Source of the DNA: Nipponacmea schrenckii
Lineage: Eukaryota > Mollusca > Gastropoda > Lottiidae
Assembly: GCA_030562195.1 (NCBI GenBank)
Contig: CM060200.1
Span: forward strand, 25,831,023-25,895,022
DNA length: 64,000 nt
Reading direction: 5' to 3'
Shown: one piece after another, positions 1-14,100 of the stretch
Layout of the letters: every line of letters begins with the position of its first letter
How positions within the stretch are numbered: the first letter of the stretch is position 1
Position numbers and translations under genes: made by a program
The notes under the pieces: generated by a model
Database searches by the model: none
Told to the model about the DNA's origin: nothing
The model's input: only the letters and a program-made list of their open reading frames with translations

Positions 1-282
1 CGCCTATTTCTATGTCTTATATGCAATGACTAAGCAGTCCATCAAAACAATATGGTCCATCTTGTTTTAATAGCACCAAGCCCCCCATCCTCAGGAACAG
101 AATCAACATGTAATGTTCCTTGGTAGTTGCTAAGTAACATTCTTCAACATAGCATTTTAATTTTATGAATTTAGAGTCCTATGTTTCATTTCCAGATTGG
201 GATGAGGGGAATAGCATAACAGGAGGAAATTAAAAAAATCCATGAAATATGGCACTTGATTGCATTTGATCTTTATTTTCAG

Positions 283-3200
283 ATCGCCAGTTTGGATGAA
301 AGTCCAGCAGTACGTAAGGAAGTTGAGTTGCTGGAAAATCATGTCTACAGATGGCAGATTCGAATTTATGATGAACATTTGAAAATTTTCAATGAAGAAG
401 AAAAATTGTATAAATGTTTGCTGCAAGCCCGACAACATCAGATAGATGGTAGGTGTCCAACTTGTGTATATAAGCTGATATTTCTACCTTTTTTGTATCA
501 AAGTTGAAATTGTTTTTAGTTTGATTCCAGTTGAAGTTGTTTTTTTTTGGATCAAAGTTGTAATTGTTTTTATTTTGATCTAAGTTGAAATTGTTTTAAT
601 TTGATCAAAATAAAAATTAAGATCCAAGTTTTAAAAATTGTTTTTTTATTTTGAGCCAAGTTGAAATTGTTTTTATTTTAATCCAAATTTTAATTGTTTT
701 TATTTGACCAAATTGACATTAGGATCCAAGTTTTAAAAATTGTTTTTATTTTGAGCCAAGTTACAAATTGTTTTATTTTTATTTTGATCCTAGTTGAAAT
801 AAAGTTCCTCTGTTAAAATAGTATTTTTGATGTTGTATTATATAGAAGTGAATGAAGAGGTGATGTTTTATGATGCTGTGGAAGATGTAGACGAGATATC
901 AGATAAAGATGATGTTGATGAATGTAACATCAATTTAAAAACAGATCCAGAAATTCTCAAACAAAAACGTAGGCTTGCTGACATCAATCGAAGAAGAGCT
1001 ATTGTTCGAAATAGAAAGGTAAGATAGAGGAAGGTAAAATTTAACGAAAAAGATGGTGTATCATACTGTTGTTGGTTATGACTTTGTTGTATTTTCTTTG
1101 AGCAGATTTCTTGCATTTAAATTATATAAAAGTTATTATAGCTTTAAACTTCATACAAATACGATTTTTGGAAAGGTCAGGCACTAATGCCACATAAAAC
1201 CTTGTTTTTACTCAAAATCATTATGCACCTTGTATCAAAAACATGTTCAATTTGAAGATTTATGTGATAATACCAGAAACATAGTCCCCTTAAAGGGATA
1301 ATAGGCGTTAGAACGAACATAAAATTTTAAGTTCACTCAAATTTGGACAATAACAGTATATATCCATCAGTGGACTTACCTATACATCAAAATCCCTCTA
1401 AAATCCGATAATTCCCCAAAATAAAGTAGTTAATCATAAAACGCTTGAGCCATCCATCAAGCGATTTTTAAATTGTGTAAATATAAAGGGAAGTAACTCT
1501 AACATGTGAGTTTTCACCCGTCCTTGACCCCTACTGTTGAATTCCACAATGATGTTTTAGCGTTGATTTACCAGACGCTTTTATTCTCAAACTGAATTGA
1601 ATCGTCGCTGGCTCACTTTTTTTTAAAATTCCGAATATATTTTTATTGTGGCTTTTTAAAATTTGGTAAAGTGTGGGATGCATACTTATTTAACTAATAG
1701 TCAATATGAAACACAAATATAAGCCGTAGGATGAGTGTATTCTAACGCCTATTATCCCTTTAAGGAATAAATAGATATCTTATTATTTAATACAATCAGT
1801 TATGTACCTGTAAAATGTGCTCCAAATTTTAGTAAAGCCTTAGCAAAGTGTGAAAAATTTTGTCGCTTTTACACACTTTTGGTGAATATCATAGAATTAC
1901 ATTGTCTCAATAAAAAATATTCCTGTATCATGTCACAACCAGATCATTTTATCTCACTGTCTAACTTTCAGAGAGTCCACATAGATAATAAAAATATTCT
2001 AGTGTACTCAGCATCTCCACATAGCTAATTACATGTATATTTTTTTTTTTTATAAACAGTATATTATTCACAATTGAAATCGATTGGATGTACATGTATA
2101 TTTGTATTTCGTACTGTCAAATCAACATCCTTTCAAAAGAGTCCACACAGTTAATAACATATATTCTGGTGTATCTATTTCAGTCAACTCTCGAAAGACA
2201 ATGTAAACAGAAACAAGAAGAGAAAAAGAATTATGTAGATACTTTCAATCAACATCATTCTATACAAATGGTTTGTCTATATCTTAATTATTATCTATTT
2301 TTATAATGCTATGAAATTCCTGTTTCTGAAACTAAAGGTACAATTGGTCAAATGGAGAGTGGACGTGTCTCTTTAAGTAGACTACTTGTTGTTAAAAAGT
2401 GGGCGTGGTTACAACTTACTAAGACCCTGTTGCCTGCTGTCAGTCAAAATGTCACATGATTATAAAATTCTTGACCAGTAAGTCAATGCTGATTGTATGA
2501 TAGTGGATAAGGTTCTTAGTTAAAAACTTATATAAAACTCTAATTATTGCAGAAAAGGGACAAAGATAAAGAAATTTTAGAAATGAAGAAAGAATTTATA
2601 CAAGAGCAGCGAAAGAAAACCATTGACAGACTGAAGAACCATAAAGTGGTAAGTAATCGGCCTGTTGTCAGGAACAATCCTAGTTGAACAATGCTACTGA
2701 ATTTGATTGGAAGATGGTACAGCTGCAATTAAATAAACCAAACAGATGTTTTGTAATATTTTGTCCCACTTGTTAACCTTAAGGTCCAGAATTCAATCTT
2801 AGCATAGGTCGAGATAAATTTTCAGATTTTTCAACTAGTTCTCTGAGGTGATGCAAGTTGCCACGGGATGTACAATGTCCTGAAACCCTGTGTACTTCAA
2901 ACTCTGTTAATTTAATTTGTAACCTCTTGTAAAATAGATTAGAACGATGCAAAACATAAAAGTAAATGTTATAAAGTAGCTTTACATTTTTTTTCAGAAA
3001 TACCCAACTCCACCAACTATTAAACCACTACGTTACCAACCTCCGTCTCTTCGGAAAGATTCCTTGACATCGCTTAGCAGACGCAACCCGCAATCTTTAT
3101 CTAGTAACCGTGGTAATAAACAATATAATGAATACCCTTCCTTACATCCAATCAAAGAAAACAAAGAAAACAAAGAAAAGAAGACTCCAGTGAAGCGAAA

Positions 3201-4182
3201 ACCTTTCGTTCGTCCTCAAAAAAAGAAACAAGATAATGTAGATGGTGATGTAACGTTTTATATCAGTGGTGGAACTGTCATGACTCAAAATAACATGTCA
3301 GCTCAAGATAGTGTTAGTGATTCAGGAATTTCAAAAGTGACCTCCCCTCCTTCAAATGTTCCCTTTCCACCTCCTCCCCCAATGAACATACCCCCTCCCC
3401 CACCAATCAACATACCCCCTCCCCCTCTAATGCCTTCACAATCTAAATCCAAACCAACTACCAACATCCCCAAACCTCCTCAACTAGGGTTGGGAAATTT
3501 AGCAGAAGTCCTGAAGAGTTTAAAGAAAGCTGATGTTACAACAGATACTACTAAGACAGGCAGTGGTGGTTTAGATTTAAGCAGTATCGCAGCTGGGAGA
3601 ATTCAATTAAAACCAGCAAGTCAACGTACATTGAAACCAGTGAAAAAGGGTAATTATTTTCAAGTTCTAATTCACTCAAATTCTCCATTTTGATGGAATT
3701 TATGTAAAAAGACTGAAGGGGAAATTGAGCGTTCATGGAACTTGATATACTGTGTGAGCGGAATATATGAGAAAACCTGAAAATGGATTTGAATAGATGT
3801 GAGTGAGCAATTGTGGCTAGAGTAGTCCAAACAGATGGCCTACCAATCAGCGGTCATGGTACTGGCAGCATGAAACTCAAGGTGAACTGTTCACAACATT
3901 TTACTTTGTTCATACAGTCTTATTCATTTCATTTATTCTTATCTGATTTATTTTTTAGATCCCAATGATTTGAATGAAATCTTCAACATGATAAAACAGG
4001 GAGTGAAACTCCGCCCAGTTCAATCCATTGACCAATCAGAATATCCTTCTATGAGTCAATCATGTCCGAGTGACACACACATCAGTCTATTACAAGAGAG
4101 CATGAGAAGAATTAACAACATGGTTAGGGGCAATTCGCCAGATTCAGAAACCAGTGATGATAATAGTGACTTTGATGACTGA
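283..4182 (+). CDS. JMY: JMY/WHAMM-like actin nucleation-promoting factor, 3' part (5' end outside window)
   Basis: Six coding exons join in frame: 283-448, 846-1018, 2184-2270, 2553-2648, 2998-3649 and 3959-4182 (stop TGA 4180-4182). All introns are GT-AG. The visible protein begins with charged, probably coiled-coil sequence (LLENHVYRWQIRIYDEHLKI, then a long K/E/R-rich stretch), followed by a polyproline block at about 3364-3430. Next come WH2-like segments: LAEVLKSLKKADV, LDLSSIAAGRIQLKPA and LNEIFNMIKQGVKLRPV. It ends in an acidic tail, SDDNSDFDD. Coiled coil, polyproline, WH2 repeats and acidic tail is the WHAMM/JMY order; these proteins bind G-actin and activate Arp2/3 at membranes or in autophagy. 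The penultimate aromatic is Phe where the WASP-family acidic end normally has Trp. JMY and WHAMM cannot be separated here and the N-terminal domain is missing. The next gene downstream is convergent. Confidence 0.82.
501..797. repeat. degenerate T-rich tandem repeat in JMY-like intron
   Basis: The phrase GTTGAAATTGTTTTTATTTTGAT and variants recurs about every 30 bp, interleaved with GATCCAAGTT. It lies wholly within the intron between exons 283-448 and 846-1018 and has no coding potential. Confidence 0.6.
1294..1759. mobile_element. TTAA-flanked MITE (piggyBac-like), 466 bp
   Basis: A perfect 20-bp terminal inverted repeat, AGGGATAATAGGCGTTAGAA at 1294-1313, matches its reverse complement at 1740-1759. 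TTAA directly abuts both ends (1290-1293 and 1760-1763), the target-site duplication of piggyBac-superfamily elements. No transposase reading frame is present, so it is non-autonomous. It sits in the intron between exons 846-1018 and 2184-2270 of the JMY-like gene. The piggyBac assignment rests on the TTAA alone; the first bases AGG are not the most typical terminus. Confidence 0.75.
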
Positions 4183-6090
4183 AACTGTGCTAGAAATGCT
4201 CTAATGAAGACCTGAAGAAAAACAGAGGACTTTAAATTAAATTTACCAGCTGAAAAAGTTCACTTCCAGCTATCTGGAGCTCCCCTGTAATTTCATATTA
4301 AGTATTTAGTTACTTCAATTACTACTATAGTTTGTTTTATTATTGATTAAGTTTACCAGTCTTCATTCAAATCTAAGGAGATTTATACCATGGTAACATA
4401 CTAGTGAAATTTCAAGCTATTAATAGCAGACATTCATGTGCCACACTCCATCTAATTAGAATCACTTATACAAGCAAGTATCTGGAGTCTCATAATCCTA
4501 TTGGTCATATTACTATCCCACAATCCATAGTTGGTATTTAGATTGAATCTGCATGATATTCTGTGATTGGTTAACAGTTTGGTATAGATCTTTAAGTACG
4601 AGGAAAAAATAACAAAATGAAATTATAATCTTTTAAAATAGATAGATTATGATGGAGTTTAAAAAAATTAATATTTATGATATTTTTGAACTTCAAGGCT
4701 TGATGTGATACCAATAAAATGACATGGTACTGTTTGTTAAAAAAGATTTATTTAAAGTTTTGTTTTATTGCAATTAGGTCAGTTCCTAAATTAGAATTTA
4801 ATAGATATTGTTAAAATTAATCTTTAGATTACATTTAGAAGTTGATAGAACATGCATATACAGCATTCTTGTCATCTGATTGGTTAAACAATAAAAATGA
4901 ATTCAAAATATATGTATCAACCAATCAGATAAGGGTTACGTCTCATCTTATTCTAGACAAAACATTTGGGTTAGTATATCCATAATAGTGTTGTTTTATT
5001 GTTAAAATTGTGTTACATAGTCATAAGAGGAAACAACCTCATTTAAATGATTAAGGTTTTGGTTAGAAAGAGAGATGAAAGTCTACTGAACAGGTATCCT
5101 GTATTTCTGTTAAGATATAATAATTGTATATGTTAGTTATAATAATTAGAATATTCCCTGCACCTGTGATAGAGATTTTTGTTTTTAAGAGATTTAGTCA
5201 GAAACACCATTGAAATCATTAACTTCAATTACTAGGAGTTGGGATTCGTTATTGTTATTGTCATATTGATACCATTTTTTTGTTCTTTATGACTTTTAAA
5301 CAATAATAATATTAAATACAGGAACCTTATTCACAATAAATTAACTGAATGCAAATGTTGTAACCAAAAATATTTTTTGGTTAGAATAGAACCAAATTAT
5401 CGATTTTTCAGTTATTACGTTTTTGTGAATAGGGACATTATATAACTGTATTACATTATTAAATGATTCTTAAAGATTTAAATTGTCTGAGCTGGATTTC
5501 AATGATTACGTTTTTGTAATTTAAGAAACCTTGAAATTCAAACTGTGTTATATTAATTTATCTGTGCCAATTATTGTGATATGCTGATAAAATTTTAATG
5601 ATTTTTCTTTTTGAAGTTTTTTATGAATATTTTAGCAATTAAATTAAAGAAAAATAAAGTGTAGACAATCCTTCTATAGTTGACCATAGAGTTGTATATG
5701 GATTGAACACTATCAGTATGGAAGGGTATCTGTATCACAGTGTCATTAGTAAACATGCTGGTTAAAGTTTTTTGCTTATTATAACTTAAATCAATTTACT
5801 AATATATAGTTATATTATTTATGTATATGATTTGCATATATGAATTTGTATTGCAAATGATTCTCCTCATTTGGCTCTGAAGGGTTGAAAAAATTAATGG
5901 AAAACTTATATGAAAATGTTGCAAAATATGTTCTTGAAATCATTCAACCATTGCAAAGTTTTACTGCCCTTCAAATGCAATAGGATTGTTATCCTTCAGA
6001 GCTGAAAATGAAGGTATTTATTTCCAATAGAGTTCAAACCTTTGAGTAAATATTCCAGCAAATGATATTTATTAATGCTGGTAAGCAAGA

Positions 6091-6316
6091 CAATGGGTGT
6101 GATCAAATCTTGTGTTGGTGTTTCGTGTTAGAACCAAGTAACACGAAATTTGAACTCATTCTTCATGTTAATATACAGTGTACTCTGAGTAATCCAACAC
6201 TCGCTAATTTGAATCTATTTTGCAGTCCTGATATATGTCGGATTACTCAGAGTACACTGTATTATAACACCAAATTAACCACGTAACACTAACACAAGAT
6301 TTAACCTCACCCAATG
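6091..6316. mobile_element. outer hairpin MITE interrupted by another MITE
   Basis: The left arm from about 6094 (GGGTGTGATCAAATCTTGTG) is an imperfect inverted copy of the right arm ending near 6314 (CACAAGATTTAACCTCACCC read on plus). Identity is roughly 80 percent over ~37 bp. The interior is occupied by the 84-bp element at 6176-6259. Family unknown; no coding capacity. Confidence 0.6.
6176..6259. mobile_element. 84-bp CAGT-ended MITE with TA target duplication (pogo/Tigger-like)
   Basis: Terminal inverted repeats CAGTGTACTCTGAGTAATCC (6176-6195) and GGATTACTCAGAGTACACTG (6240-6259) match perfectly, and TA lies directly outside each end (6174-6175, 6260-6261). CAGT termini plus TA duplication is the pattern of pogo/Tigger-type mariner relatives. 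With only 84 bp it is a pure MITE. It sits inside the loop of the larger hairpin at 6091-6316, so it is the younger insertion. Confidence 0.78.
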
Positions 6317-9300
6317 TAAGGTTAGTTAGTATAGTTGCTACTACTGATTCTACCTATAAATAAAATGGACTTCTTGTGTTTATGTATTGAATTAAGCCCG
6401 GGTGAGCAGCAAATATAGCCGGACTATACCCTCAGTTATATTGGTGTGTGTTATTTATAATGAATTTATTTACCTAGTGCACTCATATTTATCTTGTATG
6501 TTATATTATTATACAATAATAGTGATCAGTTTTGATGTTCAACATAAAGACCATTAGGATGCAAGTATGGAAGAATATCTGGGTATGTTAGAGTTTCTTA
6601 GTAGTGAAAGTACATTTTGCATGAGAACCACAAGATATATAGATAAGGAAGCCAATATGAATATTATATTATTTCCAATAAAACTATATGAAGTAGCAGT
6701 AGCAACAAATATTTTTTAATAAATGTTTAATAGCCAAACTCAAAATGACAAATAAATGATCAAACAGTTTTGATGAACAATTATTGAGCTTATTACTGCT
6801 TTGATCTTTTTTAGTCACCTAATCAGGAATGCTGGGGCATTGTCCAATTCTATGATACCATTTATAAAGCACATGCATTTGATTAGGTAAACTACCAGAG
6901 ATGTTTCTTCACCTAAGAAATAAACTGGATTAAATCCTAAAATAAAAGAAGTCATGGTTATTAGTATGGCTTATTATCCATTAATCAAGGTATTGAATGA
7001 AACTCAGTGTTTTGTCCAATGATACCATGCACTAAAATTAAATCAATAAGGTCTAATTTGACCAACTACTTTCAACATTTTACAAAATAACGTCATTGAT
7101 AAGGGAAAAAAACACATTGAAAATCCATCAAGATTTCATGTGTCATTATCAGGCACTTAAAGACAAAGCCTGATCCTAGTTTTTACTCTTAAGGGAAGTC
7201 TAGGTGTTTCTTTGCTTAAAAATAGCCAGCTCAATGCTCAACTTTCAAGCTAATTGAAGGAGCCGGTTGTGATTCTACTCCTTTGATTTGGTCTTCTCAA
7301 TAAATCAAACAGAAGTTCGACATATATGTATATGCCTTCAATTTTTCTTTGCTTAGAACATTCGAATGACTGAGGCAGTACTGCATTGTTAATCTGGTAT
7401 TGCTTGGATTCTTTATCCTCACTTCCCTCAGCATAATAATAAAACAGGAGACATTATACTATGAAAATTATTACCTTGTTATAAACTTCACCTACAGAGT
7501 TTTCAACAATTCAATTTACTGAATTTCAATCATATCCTACCATTTCAAGGCCACTGAAAAAATTAATCAAAAAATCCATGAATCAGTCAAACAAATCAAA
7601 AGGATACCTTTATTTCAGAAGTGTTTTTAAATATACACTGATGAAAGTAACAGTTCAGAAAGATATCCACAAGCTGTCAACAACTGATGTTAGGGATAAA
7701 GGAGCAAAGACAAATACAAGTAGTATACATTAAAAAGGTGGAAGCAAATCAGACATATAGGCCATATTTTTGTGCTGGGTGAGCAGGATTCACAATAGTT
7801 CATTAATAGGGTAGGGTTGAAATATTTTTTTTGGATTATATTTTGGATAATATCATTCATAAAGGATATATTAACCATTTGGTTTAAACTCTTTACTTAC
7901 AAGTAACATCTTGTCTACTCTATTGTATTCTCCATTAACCTCAATAGCCAGATTCTACAACACTGTGACTGATCTCTGACACCGACTGACCTCCAACACT
8001 GTGACTGACCTCTGATACTGTCACAGAAATTTTATGATCTCTCCATTACCTACAAAAAAACAAAAATATTTTATGCTCCATTTATAATAGTGAGATTGAA
8101 ACAAGAAAAAGATGCATTCTCTGTTGCACATTCTAACTCAAAGGGCAAAGGTTTTATTGATAGTTGTTTACTTCTTGAAGATTTCAAACATTCAGATGAC
8201 TACATCTGCTCAAACCCAGTCTGGTCACTGGTAATTCTACATATTCAATCAGTTACAAGATGAAAATATGACGTATCAAGTGAAAGTCAAAAATTAAAAC
8301 CCAACATGTCATTCCAATGCAATGAATTCATACAGTACCCTAAACAAGACAGACACTGCTCAACATAAATTGGTTCCAATCAAGACAAAATCTACTTTGG
8401 GTAGTAAAACTGGACGGACATACATTGCATCAAATGAGTGAAATAAGCTTCGAATTAGCAAAGATTGGCCTACTTTCATTCAGATAAACCATTCATTTCT
8501 ATAGATCATTTTTTTGGAAAATGAAAATGTCCTGAAGAAAAACTACAATGGTTTCAATTACACAACCACAGTCAAAATATTTCAAAGATTTCTACGAGTT
8601 CGTGATCTTGGAATGTTTTATCAACCCTTAGACATATCGATTTGAATAATCATCATACAAGCAACAGACAAAGACAAAAAAAAAATTGCAAAAATATTTT
8701 CATACTTACTAAATTACCCGAATGAAATTCAAACCCAAAATTAAACTTCGACTCACAACTTTTGGAAGAGATCAGAAAACTGGAACCAAACCTCTCCAAG
8801 TAACGTCTTCCTAAACTAAACATTTCACTTACAATATTGATCTTTCAGTCTTTACAATATAAATATAATTCAGCTTGTGCTAAGATTAATATTCTCATAT
8901 TGAATTCAGCTCAGTTATGACACAGGTTTGCTAAACATGATGATATTCTATATCCACTATATTTGCAAAAAAAGCCAAAACAACTGATTTGATTGAAAGG
9001 TACGACTGCCTTGTGAATATTTCATTGAAAAATACAATCCAATCAAGACTGAGTTTTTGCTTCTGTTGTTCATCTTGCTCCATCAGAACCAGGATATCAG
9101 GGACTATATTATAACAAGATTAAGTATGATTGCCTTATCCAATTGGATACTGCAAGGTATAGCTGGCAATTAATTGGAAGTTCTTGGATTGGTGTTCTCG
9201 AAAAGAAAGTATTCATCAGTTTCATTCGTACACCAGTAATCATCATGTTTCAGTTAGTTGTTGGTGTATAAAGTTAATGTTTTGTACCAGATGATTCCAC

Positions 9301-11167
9301 AATTTTAAAAAATATAATAAAAATAATAATCAAACAAGCTGTTACAAATTTCCACACCAGATGTTGAAAACCAACAGCTTGTAACTCGAGACACTCTGAT
9401 ACTTTATAAGTTGTTGTAGAGGTTTCTGCAAATTTGGCTGAATAAACATCAACAAATCACAGAAAAGCTAAAAACTAACTCCTTTTTCTGTGAATATAAG
9501 CAAAACACAATCAAGCAATAAAAAAATAAATAATAAAAAAAACATTCCCAACCCTCCTTTAGCTCTCACACAAATCCGTGACATCAAACAGCTGTCTAGC
9601 AGGAAACTCAATCTCATTCCATATTTTTAATGCACACCTTATATAAAGCGTGATTTCCACACTCTAGTGCAATCTAATTTTCTACAATTTTCAGAACGAC
9701 CAAAAAGATTTCAAAATTTGAACAAGTATACATGAAAAATTATTTGCAACCCCAATTGTAAGGTGAATACAAACAGCATTTTCATTAAATGCACAAAAAG
9801 ATATGAAAAGAATCACTCTGCATCATTCTGCAGACAAATTTGGACAAATTGAAAGGAATTTCAAAGATAAGCTAATTCAACAAATTTATCCCCATTTAAC
9901 AGCATAATCTGTAAACAAACCCCAAATCTTGATCATTCAACCCAATTTGACAGAACAAATTTGTCAACAAATATCTGTTGACCCCTAATACATTCAGATT
10001 CATTTCAAATTGCTGTCAAAACTGACAGAACTTCTTGATTCAATTAGATGTCCATAGCAGCTTTTCACTACATCACATGACAAAGGTTTTCAATTCAAAA
10101 TAAATCACCATATATAAGGACATAAATGACAAAAAATAATACAAGATAAGAAGTCAATATATTAGATATTTATTTTGATATTTATGACTTCTAATTAATA
10201 ATACAGATAAGACAAAGTCCAAAAAATCAGAATCCGATCATTTCAATATCCTGTTATTTCGTACCGTACTTTATTAACAATATGAACAGACAGTTTCATA
10301 CCATATAGAATTATGAACATTGCTGGCGACATGAGTTGGATTGGTTGAGCAGTATATACTAATCATTCAGTTCAAACAACATAGGTATAAAAAGAAAATT
10401 TACATCCTTCTGTTCTATAATGAAAGTGGCATGAAGACAAATATTCGAACACACCTTCAAGACTACATGATCATCAATATGGAATAAAAGAAAATGACTC
10501 AAATATTACATCTAAAACAAAGAAGCACAGATAAATACATGAATAAAATATGAAAAATTTCACAAATCTTTGGAACTGTGTCTATTATAAATTCAACGAT
10601 TTTGAACAGGACCCTTTCTATGTATTTTATTTAAAATGTCCAACCCGAGTCAAATACTCGGTACTCTGTAGAAGAATAAAATAAGTCACAATCTAGACAA
10701 ATTATATAATGTGACCAAGAAAGCTTTCCATGCCAATTCGAATCAAATATATTTGTATAACCAAAAATCCAAGATATTTATTTTCACTTTTCGTAACATG
10801 TCTTCGTACAATTTTCAAGGAATATTCAATGGCTTCAAAGATGGTACCAAATACAGATTGGTAATTTTTCTTGGTTGAACAGAATACCCAATATTTCATC
10901 ACATTTTCATTATAATCCTGAATCTATGCATTTTTAATCAGTACCCAAATACATTTTTCTTAAACTGTCATAATTTCAAGAAGCTTTTAAAAAAACTAGA
11001 ATACACATAAAAACTGTCTATATACAAGCACTGTGTAGGACTCAAAAACCTCTAAGATTCCAAACTTTGTACAAATGGTGGCCTCTGACCTCAACAAACC
11101 ATCAAAATAAACTGATGAATGTTTGAATAAAGTTTACGTACACAATGGTCTCCATGACAACACTATT

Positions 11168-14100
11168 TTAATGATACATTCGTACTGAGATTTCTCGCCC
11201 TTCGATCTGTGTTTTGTGCATAACATCTAATAATGGGTTAAGAAACTTTTACATTTGGTACATTATCAACATTAAGGGTTTGAAGTTTACAAATATCATG
11301 GCTTAATTCAAGGCATATTGAAAGCCTACCAATATGCTTGTTTTACACTTGGAGCTGGCAGTCAAATAGGTGAAAAGAACTGAGGTGAATAGCCTAATAT
11401 CAGCCCCTATCATGATGGGGTTAATTAATCTTATTAAAAGGATACTAATAGCCCTTTCAGCATCTGCTTGACTGGCAAATCTTATTAACCCCATTCCAGA
11501 AGATCTTCCATTTTCCATCTTGATTTCAGCAAATCTAACTTCACCTACAAATTTTGGTTTCAAAATAAAAAACAAGTAGGTTTAATACCACAGACACACA
11601 ATTTAATTGTAAGTATACAGTGAAACCTTGATATCTGGAAGTCCGCCGGAACATTGACTACATGCAGTACTTTTGAGATTATTGATAGTTTTATACATTT
11701 TAAATCTATTTTACCAAAAATAAAGTTGTCTGTGTTTATGTTTGGTATCAAACCTAAATAAAGTGAATGAAGTTTTCATCCTACTCTTTTGCATGTATCA
11801 AACCCAAATGGAGCAGAAATAAAATAATTATAATTAAAAATAAATGCACATATTTTTGTTTCAGATTTCAAATAAATCTTTCCCATCTTTTTACTCAAAT
11901 TGTGTATTTGTGTGTATAAACATCAATGTCTACTTTTATCTGTCAATACAATACACAACAATAAACACCAACACTCACCAACATCAGCAAATCTTTCTTT
12001 TAAAGCTTTCCATTGAATAGAGTAAGGTAACTAGAAAAGATTTGAATCAATATTATAAGCTTTAATATGAATCACAGTAGTATCAGGTGTCCTTGAAAAG
12101 GCTGAGCATTTCTTACCAGAGACACCGACTATAGTAAAAAGGAAGATCCTTATGGTTATTGTACTCAAGAGTCAAAAGGCTAGAATAGAGAGCATTAACC
12201 CAATTGGTACAATACATCTGGTACTAAACAGTCTCAACATAGGCAATCACATTTTGTTTTGTAAATCAGACTTATAAAAAATCATTCCATAAATTTATTG
12301 ATGAAACAGAATATGTTTCAGATAAACTTCTTTAACTTACGTTTTTAACAACAACAGTAGCATTGTCTGGTTTGGTAGTAAATCCCTTTTCAGCCAGGCT
12401 ACCTGATGGGCGATCTTCTCTATCGCTTCTTCGACCACGATCTCGTTCGGCATAGTTATCCATACGACCTGACCCCCTACTATCCATCATTCCCATTCCT
12501 CTATCACTACCCATGCTGCCACTCATGTTACTGTAGGAGTCACCACCCCCTAATCCCATGCCACCAGAGCTCAAGCCCATCCCACTTCCAGACATGGGGA
12601 GATTGCTGGATCTACCCATCCCAGCTGATCCCATTCCCATCCCAGCTCCCATACCACCAGACATCCCACTTCCTAATCCAACACCCATTCCACTGGACAT
12701 TCCCCCTAGGGGAGCATTAGACATTGAACTACCCATTCCAGGCATGCCCCCCATTCCAGACATACCCATTCCAGACATCCCAGATCCCATATTACTATCC
12801 ATACCTAAACCCATACCAGGCATGCCTCCCATGCCACCTGAATCCATCCCATAATTACCACCCATACTGCCACCTAAACCTCCTCCCATACCACCTAATC
12901 CTGACCCCATACCCATTCCGCCTCCACCCCCCATGCCACCCCCAGACATACTACCCCCTCCCATACCAGATCCCAATCCTGACCCCCCACCAATTGGTCC
13001 TCCACTGTTGAAACCTGAAACAGACAATATAAAATTGTAAATAGTGTTTCATCGAGCAACCCTATAAGTTCTTATTAAATGAATAAATATACAATATCTA
13101 ATTTTTCTAAAATGTATGACTTATAACTAATAGACATACTGACAAAAAAAATGGAAAGACAACTCTACCTTGATTGATATTTTGTAATGGAACACCACCA
13201 GAACCAAGTCCCATGCCAATTGACTTTAACCCAGCTACATAAAAAAAAGAATATCAATAATAATTCATCTTTTTTCAAAATTCCAATAGACCTAGCTGTC
13301 AATTTCTAACCATCAACTTTGAAAGACCAATATAAAAAAGTTTGGATATAGTCCAGCTTATACAAAGGATTCTTAAGAATCTTGCTAAAAGAAATGAAAG
13401 GATACTTACATGGTAATTTTGGTGGAGGTGGACCTCGTTCAGTATCTAAATTATCTATCTTCACCGACATAACACGGTCAAATAGAGACTGTCCATTAAA
13501 CATGGCTAGATATACAGTTAGGGACAAATTATGCAATATTTCATACAGTAGAATATTAAGTTATAAAGAAAGTTAAACTCATCCAACCTTATATTATAGA
13601 TAAACAGATATCAAGGCTGAAATAGATCAGTTTTCGGAATATCACAGACTAACGTGTTATGGATTTTGCTTTAATATTTCTATAAATATATAAAATTTGT
13701 TCCTTCACATTGTGATATATAAAAGGATACAGACAGCTTGAACAGCTTCAATAGGAGTATCAAATAAAACAGTTCCCATTCCTCGACTTTTACCATCTTT
13801 ACCCACTTTAATCTCCGTCTTCACCACGTTACCAGCTAGTCGGAACACATCCTTCAATTTCTGCCAAGTTACTTTATAATCCAGCTGTAATAACAATAGC
13901 AATGTTAACTAAGTTTCACTATTTCAATTTCTTTAACATCTGCCATTATCCATATTTCAAAAGGAGGGTCAATGTCAGTTGTGCTCTTGGACAAAGTTTG
14001 AAACAAACTATTTCATTAAATCTGGATTTCAGACATGTGAGCCACCAAAATTGCGAAAGGTCATTTGACAGTGAATATAAAGCAAAGAATACTTACATTG

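Larger units (their letters stand above)
4183..11167. other. intergenic/3'UTR region between convergent JMY-like and hnRNP M genes
   Basis: I see no convincing coding sequence in these ~7 kb. It must contain the 3'UTR of the upstream plus-strand gene (candidate AATAAA at 4713-4718) and that of the minus-strand hnRNP M gene, but the boundary cannot be set from sequence. Small hairpins are visible: CATCTGATTGGTT near 4874 pairs with AACCAATCAGAT near 4920, and a segment near 5866 pairs with one near 6010. A nested MITE pair lies at 6091-6316. Confidence 0.5.

Noticed and set aside
12406..13011. Open frames on the plus strand across 12406-13011, Pro/Ile/Pro-rich
   Set aside because: They are antisense shadows of the repetitive Gly/Met/Ser codons of hnRNP M exon 12341-13014.
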